Source: Rhabdothermincola sediminis
Lineage (GTDB): Bacteria; Actinomycetota; Acidimicrobiia; Acidimicrobiales; Acidimicrobilacustridaceae
Assembly (NCBI RefSeq): GCF_014805525.1
Contig: NZ_JACFSZ010000006.1
Location: 121,083 to 185,082 of the forward strand
Reading direction: 5' to 3'
Length of the DNA: 64,000 nt
This document shows positions 25,299-34,012 of the stretch, piece after piece. The position numbers and the translations under genes are program-made. Within the stretch, counting starts at the first letter, position 1, and the number at the start of each line of letters is the position of its first letter. The notes under the pieces are model-generated. The model was not told the origin of the DNA. It saw only the letters and a list, made by a program, of their open reading frames with translations, and searched no databases.

Positions 25299-27126
25299 CG
25301 ACCGCCACCTCGCGCCCGGCGGGAGAGGCCACGGGCAGATCCGCGGTCGGCCCTCGGACCTTGCCCTCGGGGGTGAGGCCCGACCGCTCGCCGACCGGGG
25401 TCCCCCCGGCGGGGGCATCCGTGGCGGGGGGCGCGATCGACAGCTCCCGGAGCGCGAAGGAGGCGATCTTCGACCACGCAGGTGCCGCGACCACGCCACC
25501 GGTGTAGCCCCCGGCCCGGGGCTCGTCGATGATGACGATGATCGACAGCGCCGGGCGCTCGGCCGGCACGAACCCGACGAAGGTCGACTGGTACTGCGTC
25601 ACCCCGTTCGAGTCCCGGTAGCCGCCGCCCGGCTGGGGCTTGCGCGAGGTGCCGGTCTTGCCCGCCGGCGTGTAGCCGTGCACCTGCGCCAACTTGCCCG
25701 TGCCGTCGGCGACCACCCGTCGCAGCATCACGTTCATCATGTCGGCGACGGGCTGCGAGAGCACCCGGTGCCCCTCCTCGACCGGGAGCGGGTGCTCGTT
25801 GCCGTCGGCATCGATGGTCGATCGCACCAGGCTGGGTGGCACGTACACACCCCGGTTGGCGATCGTGTTGTAGGCGAGGAGCATCTGGAGCGGGGTCACC
25901 GACACACCCTGGCCGATGGGCACCGTGCCGATCGAGGTCGCCCACCACTGGTCCGGGTCGCTCGGGTCGGGAACCCGCCCGGACTGCTCGTTCGGGAAGC
26001 CGAGCGACGTCGGCTGTCCGAAGCCGTACGCCAGCAGCGCCCGGTGGAGCCGGTCCTTGCCGAGTTGCTGCGCGATCTTGATCGTCCCGATGTTGGACGA
26101 GTGCGCGAGCACGTCAGCGACGCTCCAGGTCACCGTCCCGTGGGGTTCGGCGTCCTGGAAGGTGGCGTCGCCGACCTTCAAGGTGGGTGGGACCTGCACC
26201 ATCGTGTCGGGCGACACCAACCCGGCTTCGATCGCCGCGGAGACCGTCACCATCTTCATGACCGAGCCCGGCTCGTAGACCGTCGTCAAGGCGGCGTTGT
26301 TGGTGCCGGGCACCACGTCGCCGGTCTCGGGGTCGGCGACCATGTTGGCCATCGCCAGGATCTCGCCGGTCTCGGGGCGGCTGACGATGGCGATCGCGCT
26401 CCTGGCCTTGTTGGCCGAGATCTGCTCGGCGAGCACCCGCTCGGTCTCGTACTGCAGGGAGCGGTCGAGGGTCAGCACCAGGTCCCGGCCCTTCACCGCC
26501 GGCACCTGGTGGTGCTCGCCGAGGGCGATCGTACGGCCCGCAGGGCTGCGCTCGAACACCACCTTCCCGGGAGTCCCCGTGAGCTGGTCGCCGTAGAGCG
26601 CCTCCAGACCGGAGATCCCGACGTTGTCGACATCGGTAGTGCCGAGGATCGATCGGGCCATGTCGCCTGCGGGGTGGAAGCGCTCCGGCTCCTCCACGAG
26701 CCCGACACCGGGCAGGCCGAGCGCTTCGACCCGATCGGCCAGCTCAGCGGGCACCTTGCGGGCCACGTACGCGAACCGCCCCTCCGTCGTCATCCGCTTC
26801 TCGATCTCGCCCGGGTCCATGCCGAGGGCATCGGCGAGCTGCGCGGCCGAACCTCGCGGATCGTCGATCATCGTCGGATCGACGAAGACCGACCTGGCGG
26901 GCCGGGACATGGCCAGCTCGACGCCGTTGCGATCGTAGATCGTGCCCCGGTCCGCCGCGATCGCCTGGACGAACGTCCGCTGCTCGATGCCCACCTCCCG
27001 GTAGCGCTCCGGATTGATGACCTGCAGGTCGGTGATCTTGACCAGCAGGAAGGCGAACGCGACCACGAGCGCAGCCAGCAGCCACACGAAGCGCACCCGG
27101 TGATCGAGCCGGATGGCGGCGGTCAT
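25285..27126 (-). CDS. ftsI: Penicillin-binding protein 3 / FtsI transpeptidase
   Basis: 613 residues, class B PBP cross-linking septal peptidoglycan. One N-terminal membrane helix (about 13-30), a dimerisation domain (RGTIYDRNGVELA), then the transpeptidase with SVMK (Ser288, Lys291), SSN (343-345) and KTG (490-492). The last 45 residues are a Pro/Gly-rich tail. No PASTA domain is visible. ATG overlaps the ftsL-like gene (ATGA). Main beta-lactam target class. Confidence 0.95.
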   Translation of the reverse strand: MTAAIRLDHRVRFVWLLAALVVAFAFLLVKITDLQVINPERYREVGIEQRTFVQAIAADRGTIYDRNGVELAMSRPARSVFVDPTMIDDPRGSAAQLADALGMDPGEIEKRMTTEGRFAYVARKVPAELADRVEALGLPGVGLVEEPERFHPAGDMARSILGTTDVDNVGISGLEALYGDQLTGTPGKVVFERSPAGRTIALGEHHQVPAVKGRDLVLTLDRSLQYETERVLAEQISANKARSAIAIVSRPETGEILAMANMVADPETGDVVPGTNNAALTTVYEPGSVMKMVTVSAAIEAGLVSPDTMVQVPPTLKVGDATFQDAEPHGTVTWSVADVLAHSSNIGTIKIAQQLGKDRLHRALLAYGFGQPTSLGFPNEQSGRVPDPSDPDQWWATSIGTVPIGQGVSVTPLQMLLAYNTIANRGVYVPPSLVRSTIDADGNEHPLPVEEGHRVLSQPVADMMNVMLRRVVADGTGKLAQVHGYTPAGKTGTSRKPQPGGGYRDSNGVTQYQSTFVGFVPAERPALSIIVIIDEPRAGGYTGGVVAAPAWSKIASFALRELSIAPPATDAPAGGTPVGERSGLTPEGKVRGPTADLPVASPAGREVAVGAPR

Positions 27127-27641
27127 CGACCGGTGCCGGTCTTCGCCGGTGCCCGGGCAGGAGCGGTCGCCGGGGACGTGGTGGAGGTCGAGCGCGGGCG
27201 GGGCGACGTGGTGGTGGTCGTCGTCGGGGCAGGGTCCCGCTGCTGGAACGACGCCGCCGCGTCGTCGCCGGGCGAAGGCTCGAGGTACGTGACTGCGCCA
27301 GGGCTGATCATGCCGAGCTCGCGGGCCGCGGCGGTGATCCGCTGAGGGGAGCGGAGCTCGACCAGCGCGAGAGCGAGGTCACGCTGGCGGAGCTGCTCCT
27401 CACGGATGCGCCCGTTCAGGTCATCGAGGGTGCCCTGCTCCTTGATGATGACCGTCTGGAAGGCGGCGAGGGCGAACATGGCCACGAAGAGCAACGTGCC
27501 GGCGATGGTGCCCACGCGGCCCGGTCGCAGGCGCCGCAGCTCGCCGGGCTCGACGACCCGCAGCGGCGGTCGGGAGCGAGCCTGCTCGCGGGCCGGCGCT
27601 CGGCGGGGGGCGGCAGCCGCGGTGCCGGTACGGGGGCTCAC
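27123..27641 (-). CDS. FtsL-like septum formation protein
   Basis: 172 residues. Basic N-terminal tail, one membrane helix (about 43-66), a short coiled coil (TLDDLNGRIREEQLRQRDLALALVEL) and RSPQRITAAARELGMI, the usual FtsL/DivIC motif. A Thr/Pro-rich tail follows. Position between rsmH and ftsI fits FtsL. GTG start overlaps rsmH (GTGA). Sequence alone cannot separate FtsL from the related FtsB/DivIC. Confidence 0.82.
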   Translation of the reverse strand: MSPRTGTAAAAPRRAPAREQARSRPPLRVVEPGELRRLRPGRVGTIAGTLLFVAMFALAAFQTVIIKEQGTLDDLNGRIREEQLRQRDLALALVELRSPQRITAAARELGMISPGAVTYLEPSPGDDAAASFQQRDPAPTTTTTTSPRPRSTSTTSPATAPARAPAKTGTGR

Positions 27642-28591
27642 GCCGCCACCTCTGCCAGCTTCTCCGCCGCCCGGAGCCGGGCGCTGGCCGACCGCGGGTT
27701 GGCCTCGACCTCGCTGGCGGAGGGCTTGCGCGCCCCACGGCGGAGCTGACGCACCCGGGCCCTCGCCCCGCACACGCACGGCAGCACCGGCGGGCAGGTG
27801 CAGCCCCCGGTCGAGGCCTCCTCGAAGATTCCCTTGACCAGGCGATCCTCGCCGGAGTGGTAGGAGATCACCGCGCACCGCCCGCCCGGCGCCAGCACGT
27901 CGATGGCCTGCCGGAGCGCCCGGCCCAGGACTTCCAGCTCGTCGTTGACCTCGATGCGGATGGCCTGGAAGGTGCGCTTCGCCGGATGACCGCCCCGCCG
28001 GCGCGCCGGCGCGGGGATGGCGTCACGCACCACCTCGGCGAGCTGGGTGGTCGTGGACAGCGGACGTGCGGCCACGATCGCCGCGGCGATCCGCCTCGCG
28101 TACCGCTCGTCGCCGTACTGCTCGAGGATCTGCACCAACTGCTGCTCGTCGTAGGTGTTCACGACCTCGGCCGCGGTGCGGGTCGCAGTGCGATCCATCC
28201 GCATGTCCAGCGACGCGTCGTGGCGGTAGCTGAAACCCCGCTCGGGGCGGTCGAGCTGTGGCGAGCTCACGCCCAGATCGAACAGCACTCCGGTCACCGG
28301 CCCGACGGCTTCGTCGGCCACCACGTCCCGCAGCGAATCGAAGCGGGCTTTGCGCAGGCGCACCCGCTCCCCAGCGAAGGCTAGGGTCCGGCCGGCGGCC
28401 TCGAGGGCGTCGTCGTCCTGGTCGAGGCCCAGCACCTGGACCCTGCTGTCCCCCTCGAGCAGCACCCTCGCGTGACCCCCTCCCCCGACGGTGCAGTCGA
28501 CCACCCATCCGGCCGGAACGGACGCGAACAGTGCGGCGACTTCGCGGACCATAACGGGCTCGTGGACGAAGCTGGTGGATTTCCCCGGCAT
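27638..28591 (-). CDS. rsmH: 16S rRNA (cytosine1402-N4)-methyltransferase
   Basis: 317 residues. SAM-dependent methyltransferase (MraW) acting on the 30S P site. VDCTVGGGGHA (31-41) binds SAM; FDLGVSSPQLDRPERGFSY, RTFQAIRIEVNDEL and VISYHSGEDRLVK are hallmark motifs. ATG 28591 is preferred over 28606 because AAGGA is spaced six bases upstream. A cluster of cysteines (GGCTCPPVLPCVCG) near the end is usual. The 274-base spacer before it can fold into a long stem. Confidence 0.95.
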   Translation of the reverse strand: MPGKSTSFVHEPVMVREVAALFASVPAGWVVDCTVGGGGHARVLLEGDSRVQVLGLDQDDDALEAAGRTLAFAGERVRLRKARFDSLRDVVADEAVGPVTGVLFDLGVSSPQLDRPERGFSYRHDASLDMRMDRTATRTAAEVVNTYDEQQLVQILEQYGDERYARRIAAAIVAARPLSTTTQLAEVVRDAIPAPARRRGGHPAKRTFQAIRIEVNDELEVLGRALRQAIDVLAPGGRCAVISYHSGEDRLVKGIFEEASTGGCTCPPVLPCVCGARARVRQLRRGARKPSASEVEANPRSASARLRAAEKLAEVAA

Positions 28592-28638
28592 GCGATGTCC
28601 TTCCATGCCCGCAGCGTTCGCGTGGGTGAACTTCGGTG

Positions 28639-28763
28639 CTCGCTCATCCGCAGCCCCCCGGCAGGCGGGCGCACGTCGGGATGTCTCCCCCGATCGAGCT
28701 GGATGGGAAGCGGGCGGAGTAGGGGCCTTCCATCTGCCCGCCGGGAGGCTGCGCATGAGCGAG
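28639..28763 (-). promoter_or_regulatory. Candidate structured leader RNA between mraZ and rsmH
   Basis: Two 24-base arms (28740-28763 and 28639-28662) are complementary except one G-G mismatch and one G-U wobble. The 77-base interior holds a TCGGG/CCCGA hairpin with an eight-base loop and a GATGG/CCATC stem extended by AAG/CTT across a bulge, closed by GGGC/GCCC. This would be a branched structure ending 47 bases before rsmH. An mraW RNA motif has been described from actinobacterial rsmH leaders. Whether this is a member needs a covariance search. No CDS was recognised in the spacer. Confidence 0.6.
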
Positions 28764-28865
28764 GTGCAAGGTCGGGTGCTGGTCGTTCGGGTCGATCCTT
28801 TCCGTGCGGGGTCCTGGTTCGTTTCCTCTTCTCGGTGTCGTCGATGGTGGCTCCGCATCGCCGCC

Positions 28866-29285
28866 TCACAGGCCGAGGGCACGGACGGCCTGGCTCAGGC
28901 TGCCGTCGGCCTGGTTCGCGACCTCGGACCAGCGGGACGCGTCCCAGATCTCGATCCGGTCGATCGCGCCGATGACCACCGCGTCGCGGCTGAGGCCGGC
29001 GAAGTCCCGCAACCGCTGAGGGATGGTGATGCGCCCTTGAGCGTCGGGACGCACCTCGTGGGCATTGGCCGCGAAGGCCCGCAGAGCCTCCTGTGGTGCC
29101 AGGCCGTCGCGGATCTTGTCCTTGAGGCGGCCGGACACCTCCCGGAAGCCCTCCTCGGTCCACAGGCCGAGACAGGCGTCGAACTGGGACAGGAAGCCCT
29201 TGTCGGCGAGGTGGCTGCGGAACGTCGACGGCAGCACGATGCGGCCCTTCTCGTCGAGCGAGTGCTCAAACGTTCCGACGAACAC
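28866..29285 (-). CDS. mraZ: Transcriptional regulator MraZ
   Basis: 139 residues with two SpoVT/AbrB-like halves: FVGTFEHSLDEKGRIVLPSTFR near the start and HEVRPDAQGRITIPQRLRDFAGL near residue 77. MraZ rings bind direct repeats in their own promoter and repress the dcw operon. GTG start with GGGAAGG upstream. Four 10-bp repeats are found 45 bases before the start, so autoregulation is likely. First gene of the cluster. Confidence 0.95.
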   Translation of the reverse strand: MFVGTFEHSLDEKGRIVLPSTFRSHLADKGFLSQFDACLGLWTEEGFREVSGRLKDKIRDGLAPQEALRAFAANAHEVRPDAQGRITIPQRLRDFAGLSRDAVVIGAIDRIEIWDASRWSEVANQADGSLSQAVRALGL

Positions 29286-29329
29286 GCTGCCTTCCCCGCT
29301 GCCCTCATGTGGATCCGTCCCCCTTCGGG

Positions 29330-29369
29330 ACTCCCCTACACCCCACTGCAGCCCACTTTATGACACTTT
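29330..29369 (-). promoter_or_regulatory. MraZ operator, four 10-bp repeats
   Basis: Minus-strand units, in order: AAAGTGTCAT, AAAGTGGGCT, GCAGTGGGGT, GTAGGGGAGT. They sit head to tail with exact 10-base period and cover the -10 and predicted start of mraZ. Known MraZ boxes are direct repeats of similar form and period. Confidence 0.7.
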
Positions 29370-29383
29370 GCCCCACCGGTCAA
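29355..29383 (-). promoter_or_regulatory. Promoter of the dcw operon (PmraZ)
   Basis: Minus-strand TTGACC (29378-29383), 17-base spacer, TAAAGT (29355-29360). Start near 29348, inside the repeat array. Confidence 0.65.
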
Positions 29384-29447
29384 CCAGCGCGCGCCACGGT
29401 CATTCGCCAGGGGATGGCGCCGGATCGGGACGGCGACGAAGGTCGGG

Positions 29448-30116
29448 TCAGCGAGGGAGGGCCGCGAGGAGGGCCTCGACGAGCTCGTCCGGCCCGGACC
29501 CGACGGTACCCACCTCGATGCGATCGAGCGCGGCCGCGTCGGCCGGATCGCTCAGGGCCGGGGCCAGCAGCTCCCGGTACCAGCTCGCCCGCCAATGCCG
29601 GTGGATGAGGCACTGGAACCGCGCCCCGGCGCGGGTCCGCCGCTGGGAGAGACCGACCAGCTTCGCCTCACCGGCCACCACCTCGCCGGGCGCCAGCCCG
29701 CCGAAGCACACCGTCCGCCCGAGCCTGGTGCGACAGCGCGGGTCGTCATCCACCACCGCGCCGTGGACCCCGAGGGACGCCAGGGCTCCGACCCACGCCG
29801 CGCCGAGCCAGCCGAACGAGGCGCCGACATCGTCGTCCCAGAGCGGGTCTCCAGCGGGCAACAGTACGTCGACCCAGACGTGCTCCGACGGAACGAGCAA
29901 CACCGCTCCGCCACCGCTGCGCCGCCGGACCACCGCCACCTCCATCTGCCGCGCCGAGCTGCGGTCCACGACACCGTCGTGCTGGGTGCTGCCGAGCACC
30001 AGCGCGGGACCGGTGGTCTCGAGCACCCAGACCGCCCGGCCGGAAGACGGGTCGAGGTCCTGCCTGTGGAGCGCGCCAGCGTCGCCGGCGAGGCGCTCGA
30101 GCGCCCAACCCGTCAT
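29448..30116 (-). CDS. Biotin/lipoate protein ligase A family protein
   Basis: 222 residues. VVRRRSGGGAVLL is the lipoate-binding RRxSGGGxV loop, and GEAKLVGLSQRRTRAGARFQC resembles the LplA lysine motif. It may attach lipoate, octanoate or biotin to a carrier protein, or do a transfer step. The N-terminus is short and no C-terminal LplA domain is present. ATG overlaps the enolase-superfamily gene (ATGA), giving a three-gene operon with the HNH gene. Substrate is inferred only from family. Confidence 0.78.
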   Translation of the reverse strand: MTGWALERLAGDAGALHRQDLDPSSGRAVWVLETTGPALVLGSTQHDGVVDRSSARQMEVAVVRRRSGGGAVLLVPSEHVWVDVLLPAGDPLWDDDVGASFGWLGAAWVGALASLGVHGAVVDDDPRCRTRLGRTVCFGGLAPGEVVAGEAKLVGLSQRRTRAGARFQCLIHRHWRASWYRELLAPALSDPADAAALDRIEVGTVGSGPDELVEALLAALPR

Positions 30117-31216
30117 GGGCGCAGTACCGCGTGGTCGACCCTGAACGACGCCAGCCGTTCGGGCAGCGGCGCGACCCCGATCCCCTCACCGCCGGGCACC
30201 GGGATGCGCCCGCCGCACACCTCGATGGGTTCGGTGAGGTCCTGCACGAAGTACCGGCTCGAGGGGCCGAGGTCCGTGGGCAGCGAGCACCCTGGCAAGC
30301 TGGCCACCGCCAGCGCGGCCGCCCGCCCCACCCCCGTCTCGAGCATGCCCCCCACGAAGGCGTCCACGCCCAGGCCGGCGGCCGCCTCGCACACCTCGCA
30401 AGCTGCTCCGATCCCGCCCAGTCGCGCCGGCTTGACGTTGAGGACCCGAGCCGCACCCGTCTGCACCGCTCGGCGGGCCGCCTCGACCGAGCCGATGCTC
30501 TCGTCGAGCGCGATCGGCGTGGCGGCGCGTGCCCCAAGCTCGGCCGCCAGGTCGAGGCGGCCGGCAGGAAAGGGTTGTTCCAGGTACGCCAACCCGAGCG
30601 AGTCGACCGCTGCGGCCGGGAACGCGGCCCCGCCATCGTCGTAGGACCCGTTGGCATCGGCGGCGAGCGACACCTGTGGGAAGTGCTCACGCACCGCGCG
30701 CAGCGGCTCGACGTCCCAGCCAGGCCGGATCTTCAGCTTCAGGTGACGGTACCCGTCGGCCACCCGGGCCGAAGCGGCTGCCAACAGCTCGTCGAGGCTG
30801 GGAACCAGACCGATGACGGCGCAGGTCTCGACCCATGAGCGGCTCCCGCCCAGGCGAGCCGCGAGGGACTCGTGCCGGGAGCGGCAGTCGAGGTCTGCCA
30901 GCGCGGTGTCCACCGCCGCGCTGGCCATCGGCCGTGACGGGTCACGCCACGATCCCCCGGCGAGCAGCGCCGGGACGATCTCCCCGCGCAGCGCGTCCCA
31001 GGAAGCGGTGCCGATCTCGGCGGCATAGCCGGGTGCACCCAGCGACGAGCATTCCCCCCAGCCCGTAACCCCGTCTTCGGCGACCAGCTTCACGATGGTG
31101 ACCTCACGCACGGTCTCGGTCCCGTGAGCCGAGGTGAACGGGGTGCGCAGCGGGAGGCGGACCAGCATCAGCTCTGCCCGGGCAACCCGACGGTACCCGG
31201 GTGCTGGTCCGCCCAT
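30113..31216 (-). CDS. Enolase superfamily enzyme, o-succinylbenzoate synthase-like
   Basis: 367 residues. Muconate-lactonising subgroup: catalytic lysines in HLKLKI (160, 162), metal ligands Asp187 (ADANGSYDD), Glu213 (YLEQPF) and Asp238 (ALDES), and Lys262 (NVKPARLGG). It most resembles MenC/N-succinylamino-acid racemase proteins, so a menaquinone role is possible. No other men gene lies nearby. The start is four bases after the HNH gene. Dipeptide epimerase activity cannot be excluded. Confidence 0.78.
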   Translation of the reverse strand: MGGPAPGYRRVARAELMLVRLPLRTPFTSAHGTETVREVTIVKLVAEDGVTGWGECSSLGAPGYAAEIGTASWDALRGEIVPALLAGGSWRDPSRPMASAAVDTALADLDCRSRHESLAARLGGSRSWVETCAVIGLVPSLDELLAAASARVADGYRHLKLKIRPGWDVEPLRAVREHFPQVSLAADANGSYDDGGAAFPAAAVDSLGLAYLEQPFPAGRLDLAAELGARAATPIALDESIGSVEAARRAVQTGAARVLNVKPARLGGIGAACEVCEAAAGLGVDAFVGGMLETGVGRAAALAVASLPGCSLPTDLGPSSRYFVQDLTEPIEVCGGRIPVPGGEGIGVAPLPERLASFRVDHAVLRP

Positions 31217-31220
31217 GCGC

Positions 31221-31730
31221 TCAGGCGGGGATGGCCCCGGCGAGGCCGAGGTAGCGGGTCCAGTCAGCCGGCATGCGCGGCACGGCGACCGCCACCCAAC
31301 TCATCGGCGATGGCACCTGGGGGCGGCGCCGCAGGCGCATCGAGGTCTCCTCGAGGAGTCGATCGCGCTTCGCGCTGTTGCAGCGACCGCACGCGGCCAC
31401 CACGTTCTCCCAGGCGTGGCTGCCGCCGCGGCTGCGGGGCACGACGTGGTCGATGCTGTCAGCCTTGCGGCCGCAGTACTGGCACACGCCGCCGTCGCGC
31501 AGGAAGACCCCGCGCCGGCTGAGGGCCGCGACCCTGCGGTACGGCACCCGGACGTAGCTGCGCAGCCGCACCACGCTCGGGACGGCGACGACCAGCCGCT
31601 CGGAGCGCATCACGTCGCCGGACTCGTGGATGACCTCCGCCTTCTCGCTCAACACCAGCACGACCGCGCGCCGTACCGGGACCACCGACAACGGCTCGTA
31701 GGAGGCGTTGAGCACGAGCGCCCGGCTCAT
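31221..31730 (-). CDS. HNH endonuclease family protein
   Basis: 169 residues. Zinc-binding and HNH core: CQYCGRKADSIDHVVPRSRGGSHAWENVVAACGRCNSAKRDR. The N-terminal part (ALVLNASYEPLSVVPVRRAVVLVL) is the usual form of a widespread bacterial HNH family of unknown role. It is not next to phage or restriction genes. First gene of an operon with the enolase-like and lipoate-ligase-like genes. TACCCT eight bases before the ATG predicts a leaderless mRNA. Confidence 0.88.
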   Translation of the reverse strand: MSRALVLNASYEPLSVVPVRRAVVLVLSEKAEVIHESGDVMRSERLVVAVPSVVRLRSYVRVPYRRVAALSRRGVFLRDGGVCQYCGRKADSIDHVVPRSRGGSHAWENVVAACGRCNSAKRDRLLEETSMRLRRRPQVPSPMSWVAVAVPRMPADWTRYLGLAGAIPA

Positions 31731-31738
31731 GCCGGGGC

Positions 31739-31744
31739 AGGGTA
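31739..31744 (-). promoter_or_regulatory. -10 element for leaderless HNH operon mRNA
   Basis: Minus-strand TACCCT, eight bases, ATG at 31730. Confidence 0.5.
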
Positions 31745-31772
31745 CCCAATCAGCAGGCGGCGTGGCGGGCCA

Positions 31773-32042
31773 CTACGGGTCGAGCCGGCGCCAGGACCGG
31801 CACCAGTGCAGGTAGGCGACCACGTCGCGTGGTTCGGGCTCCCGGTCGGGATCGCCGTACGCGGTCTGGAGCCGGAAGCGCAGATACGACCGGTCCGGCA
31901 ACGGCAGGTACGGACGGGCCGCCCACCAGCGGGGGCGGGCCAACACGAACACCTGCCGGAGTGCCGTCGGCCACAGGGACGGGTGACGGGCCACCGCCAG
32001 CGTGGCGCGCAGGACCCATCGGGTGCTCGGCCCGTCGCCCAT
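31773..32042 (-). CDS. Small conserved actinobacterial protein of unknown function
   Basis: 89 residues, Trp/Arg-rich (HPSLWPTALRQVFVLARPRWWAARPYLPLPDRSYLRFRLQTAYGD). I recognise the PDRSYLRFR.TAYG segment as recurring in small actinobacterial proteins but know no function. No signal peptide or clear membrane helix. The start at 32042 is supported by TAGGGT seven bases upstream. It lies between the HNH gene and a ROK kinase. Confidence 0.65.
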   Translation of the reverse strand: MGDGPSTRWVLRATLAVARHPSLWPTALRQVFVLARPRWWAARPYLPLPDRSYLRFRLQTAYGDPDREPEPRDVVAYLHWCRSWRRLDP

Positions 32043-32049
32043 ACCGAGG

Positions 32050-32055
32050 ACCCTA
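32050..32055 (-). promoter_or_regulatory. -10 element for a leaderless small-protein mRNA
   Basis: Minus-strand TAGGGT, seven bases, ATG at 32042. Confidence 0.5.
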
Positions 32056-32082
32056 CCGGTGCTCACGCCTGGACGGGCCAGC

Positions 32083-32976
32083 TCAGCGGACCACCACACC
32101 GATGTCGTGGCCGATGCCCGCCCACCCGACCGCCGCGGCCCCGACGAGCGGGCCGGCGTCCCCGAGGCCCGCGGGCACGATCCGTGCCCCAGCCGCGAAG
32201 GCGAGTCGCGCCCGCCGGTCGAGCTCGGCCTGCGCGGCGGCGAAGAACGGGGCGCCGTAGCCGAGGGCCACCGAACCGGCGACCACCGCCAGCCGTAGGT
32301 CCAGCAGGTTGGCGACCGAGGCGACGGCGCGGCCCACGTGGGTGCCGGCGCGGGCGATCACCTCGGGGCTCGCCTCGGACGCCGGCCGGCCGGTGATCCT
32401 GGCGATGGCGGTGCCCGACGCTTCGGCCTCGAGGCAACCGCGCGCCCCGCACGGGCAGCGGTGACCGTCCGGCTCGACGTTCACGTGACCGATGTGGCCC
32501 GCGTTCCCCTGCTCACCACCGAGGAGCCGCCCTTCGAGCACGATGCCACCACCGACCCCCGTGGACACCACCATCCCCACGAAGTTCCCGACCCCCGACG
32601 CCACCCCCCGCCATCCTTCGGCGAGCGCCAGCGCCTTCGCGTCGTTGTCGATCCGCACGTCGAGGCCGGTCAGCTCCGACAGGCGCTCCCGCAACGGGAA
32701 CTCACGCCACACCGGGATGTTCAGCGGCGACACCGTGACGCCCCCGGGGGCCATGGGACCACCACAGCCGACGCCGCAGACGCGCACGTCATAACCGGTG
32801 TCCCGCCAGCCGAGACGGTCGAGCAGGCACACCAGCGCCTCGAAGAGCGCCTCCGGGCCGGCATGCCCAGCGGTGGCCATCTGCTCCCGGCAGAGGATCG
32901 CTCCGTCACCGTCGACCAGCCCCACGGCGATCTTCGTGCCCCCGATGTCGATCGCCAGCGCCGCCGGTCCCGTCAT
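32083..32976 (-). CDS. ROK family sugar kinase (glucokinase-like)
   Basis: 297 residues. ATP-binding DIGGTKIAVGLVD (10-22), sugar-binding region with DND (RIDNDAKALALAEG), and the ROK zinc motif GHIGHVNVEPDGHRCPCGARGCLEAEAS. Probably phosphorylates glucose or a related hexose in the cytoplasm. No N-terminal DNA-binding domain, so it is a kinase rather than a NagC-type repressor. TACCGT seven bases upstream predicts a leaderless mRNA. A second ROK gene lies at 54758. Confidence 0.87.
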   Translation of the reverse strand: MTGPAALAIDIGGTKIAVGLVDGDGAILCREQMATAGHAGPEALFEALVCLLDRLGWRDTGYDVRVCGVGCGGPMAPGGVTVSPLNIPVWREFPLRERLSELTGLDVRIDNDAKALALAEGWRGVASGVGNFVGMVVSTGVGGGIVLEGRLLGGEQGNAGHIGHVNVEPDGHRCPCGARGCLEAEASGTAIARITGRPASEASPEVIARAGTHVGRAVASVANLLDLRLAVVAGSVALGYGAPFFAAAQAELDRRARLAFAAGARIVPAGLGDAGPLVGAAAVGWAGIGHDIGVVVR

Positions 32977-32983
32977 CGCCGCG

Positions 32984-32989
32984 ACGGTA
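32984..32989 (-). promoter_or_regulatory. -10 element for leaderless ROK kinase mRNA
   Basis: Minus-strand TACCGT, seven bases, ATG at 32976. Confidence 0.55.
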
Positions 32990-32998
32990 GCTGCCGCC

Positions 32999-33004
32999 TA
33001 ACCT
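32999..33004 (+). promoter_or_regulatory. -10 element of the moxR operon
   Basis: TAACCT predicts a start near 33011 and a 26-base leader that carries AGGAG before the TTG at 33037. Confidence 0.45.
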
Positions 33005-33036
33005 GAGATCTGAGCACACGACCCCCAGGAGCGACG

Positions 33037-34002
33037 TTGGCGACACAGGAGACCGCCCGCACGGCCACCTTCGCCGAGCTGTTCGAGGCCATCTCGGCGA
33101 ACATGCAGCAGGCCATCCAGGGCAAGGCGGACGTGGTGGACCTGGTGCTGCTCTGCCTGGTCTCGGAGGGTCACCTGCTCATCGAGGACGTGCCCGGGGT
33201 GGGCAAGACCAGCCTGGCCAAGGCGCTGGCCCGCTCCATCGACTGCTCCTTCGGGCGGGTGCAGTTCACGCCGGACCTGCTGCCCTCCGACGTCGTCGGG
33301 GTCACCGTCTGGAACCGGTCGGACAGCCGGTTCGAGTTCCGGCCCGGCCCGATCTTCGCCTCCATCGTGCTCGGTGACGAGATCAACCGGGCCTCACCCA
33401 AGACCCAGTCCGCGATGCTCGAAGCCATGGCCGAGGGGCAGGTCACGGTGGACAACGTCACCTACCCGCTCGGTCCACCGTTCATGGTCATCGCCACCCA
33501 GAACCCGATCGAGCACGAGGGCACCTACCCGCTGCCCGAGAGCCAGCTCGACCGGTTCCTCATGCGGGTATCGGTCGGCTACCCGAGCCGCGAGGCCGAG
33601 CTCGAGGTCCTCGACACCCACGGCGACCACAACCCGCTCGACCACGTCGGGCCGGTCGCCACCCGGCACGACGTCGAAGCCATGATCGATGCGGTGCGCA
33701 CGGTGCACGTGGCACCGAGCATCAAGGCCTACCTGGTCGAGCTGGCCGATGCATCCCGCCGCCACCACCACCTGGCCCTCGGCATGTCACCCCGGGCCAC
33801 GCTCAGCCTCCAGCGCGTGGCCCGGGCCCGAGCGCTGGCGGGCGGCCGCGCGTACGTCGTCCCCGACGATGTGAAGGCCCTCGCCGAGCCCGTACTGGCC
33901 CACCGCCTGCTGGTCACCCCGGAGGCACAGCTGCAAGGCATCAGCTCGGCCGACGCCTTGGCCGAGCTGCTGGCCCACGTCCCCGTCCCGACGAGCGGCT
34001 GA
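33037..34002 (+). CDS. MoxR family AAA+ ATPase
   Basis: 321 residues. Walker [15 protein letters not shown] (Lys57), Walker B with [20 protein letters not shown], sensor [22 protein letters not shown]. MoxR ATPases act as chaperones for metal insertion or complex assembly, usually with DUF58 partners, as here. TTG start with AGGAG six bases upstream. First of three genes likely to be one operon. Confidence 0.93.
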   Translation: MATQETARTATFAELFEAISANMQQAIQGKADVVDLVLLCLVSEGHLLIEDVPGVGKTSLAKALARSIDCSFGRVQFTPDLLPSDVVGVTVWNRSDSRFEFRPGPIFASIVLGDEINRASPKTQSAMLEAMAEGQVTVDNVTYPLGPPFMVIATQNPIEHEGTYPLPESQLDRFLMRVSVGYPSREAELEVLDTHGDHNPLDHVGPVATRHDVEAMIDAVRTVHVAPSIKAYLVELADASRRHHHLALGMSPRATLSLQRVARARALAGGRAYVVPDDVKALAEPVLAHRLLVTPEAQLQGISSADALAELLAHVPVPTSG

Positions 34003-34012
34003 GCTCCTACCG

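Noticed and set aside
25279..27345. 688-codon plus-strand frame
   Set aside because: Antisense to ftsI, which has all three PBP motifs.
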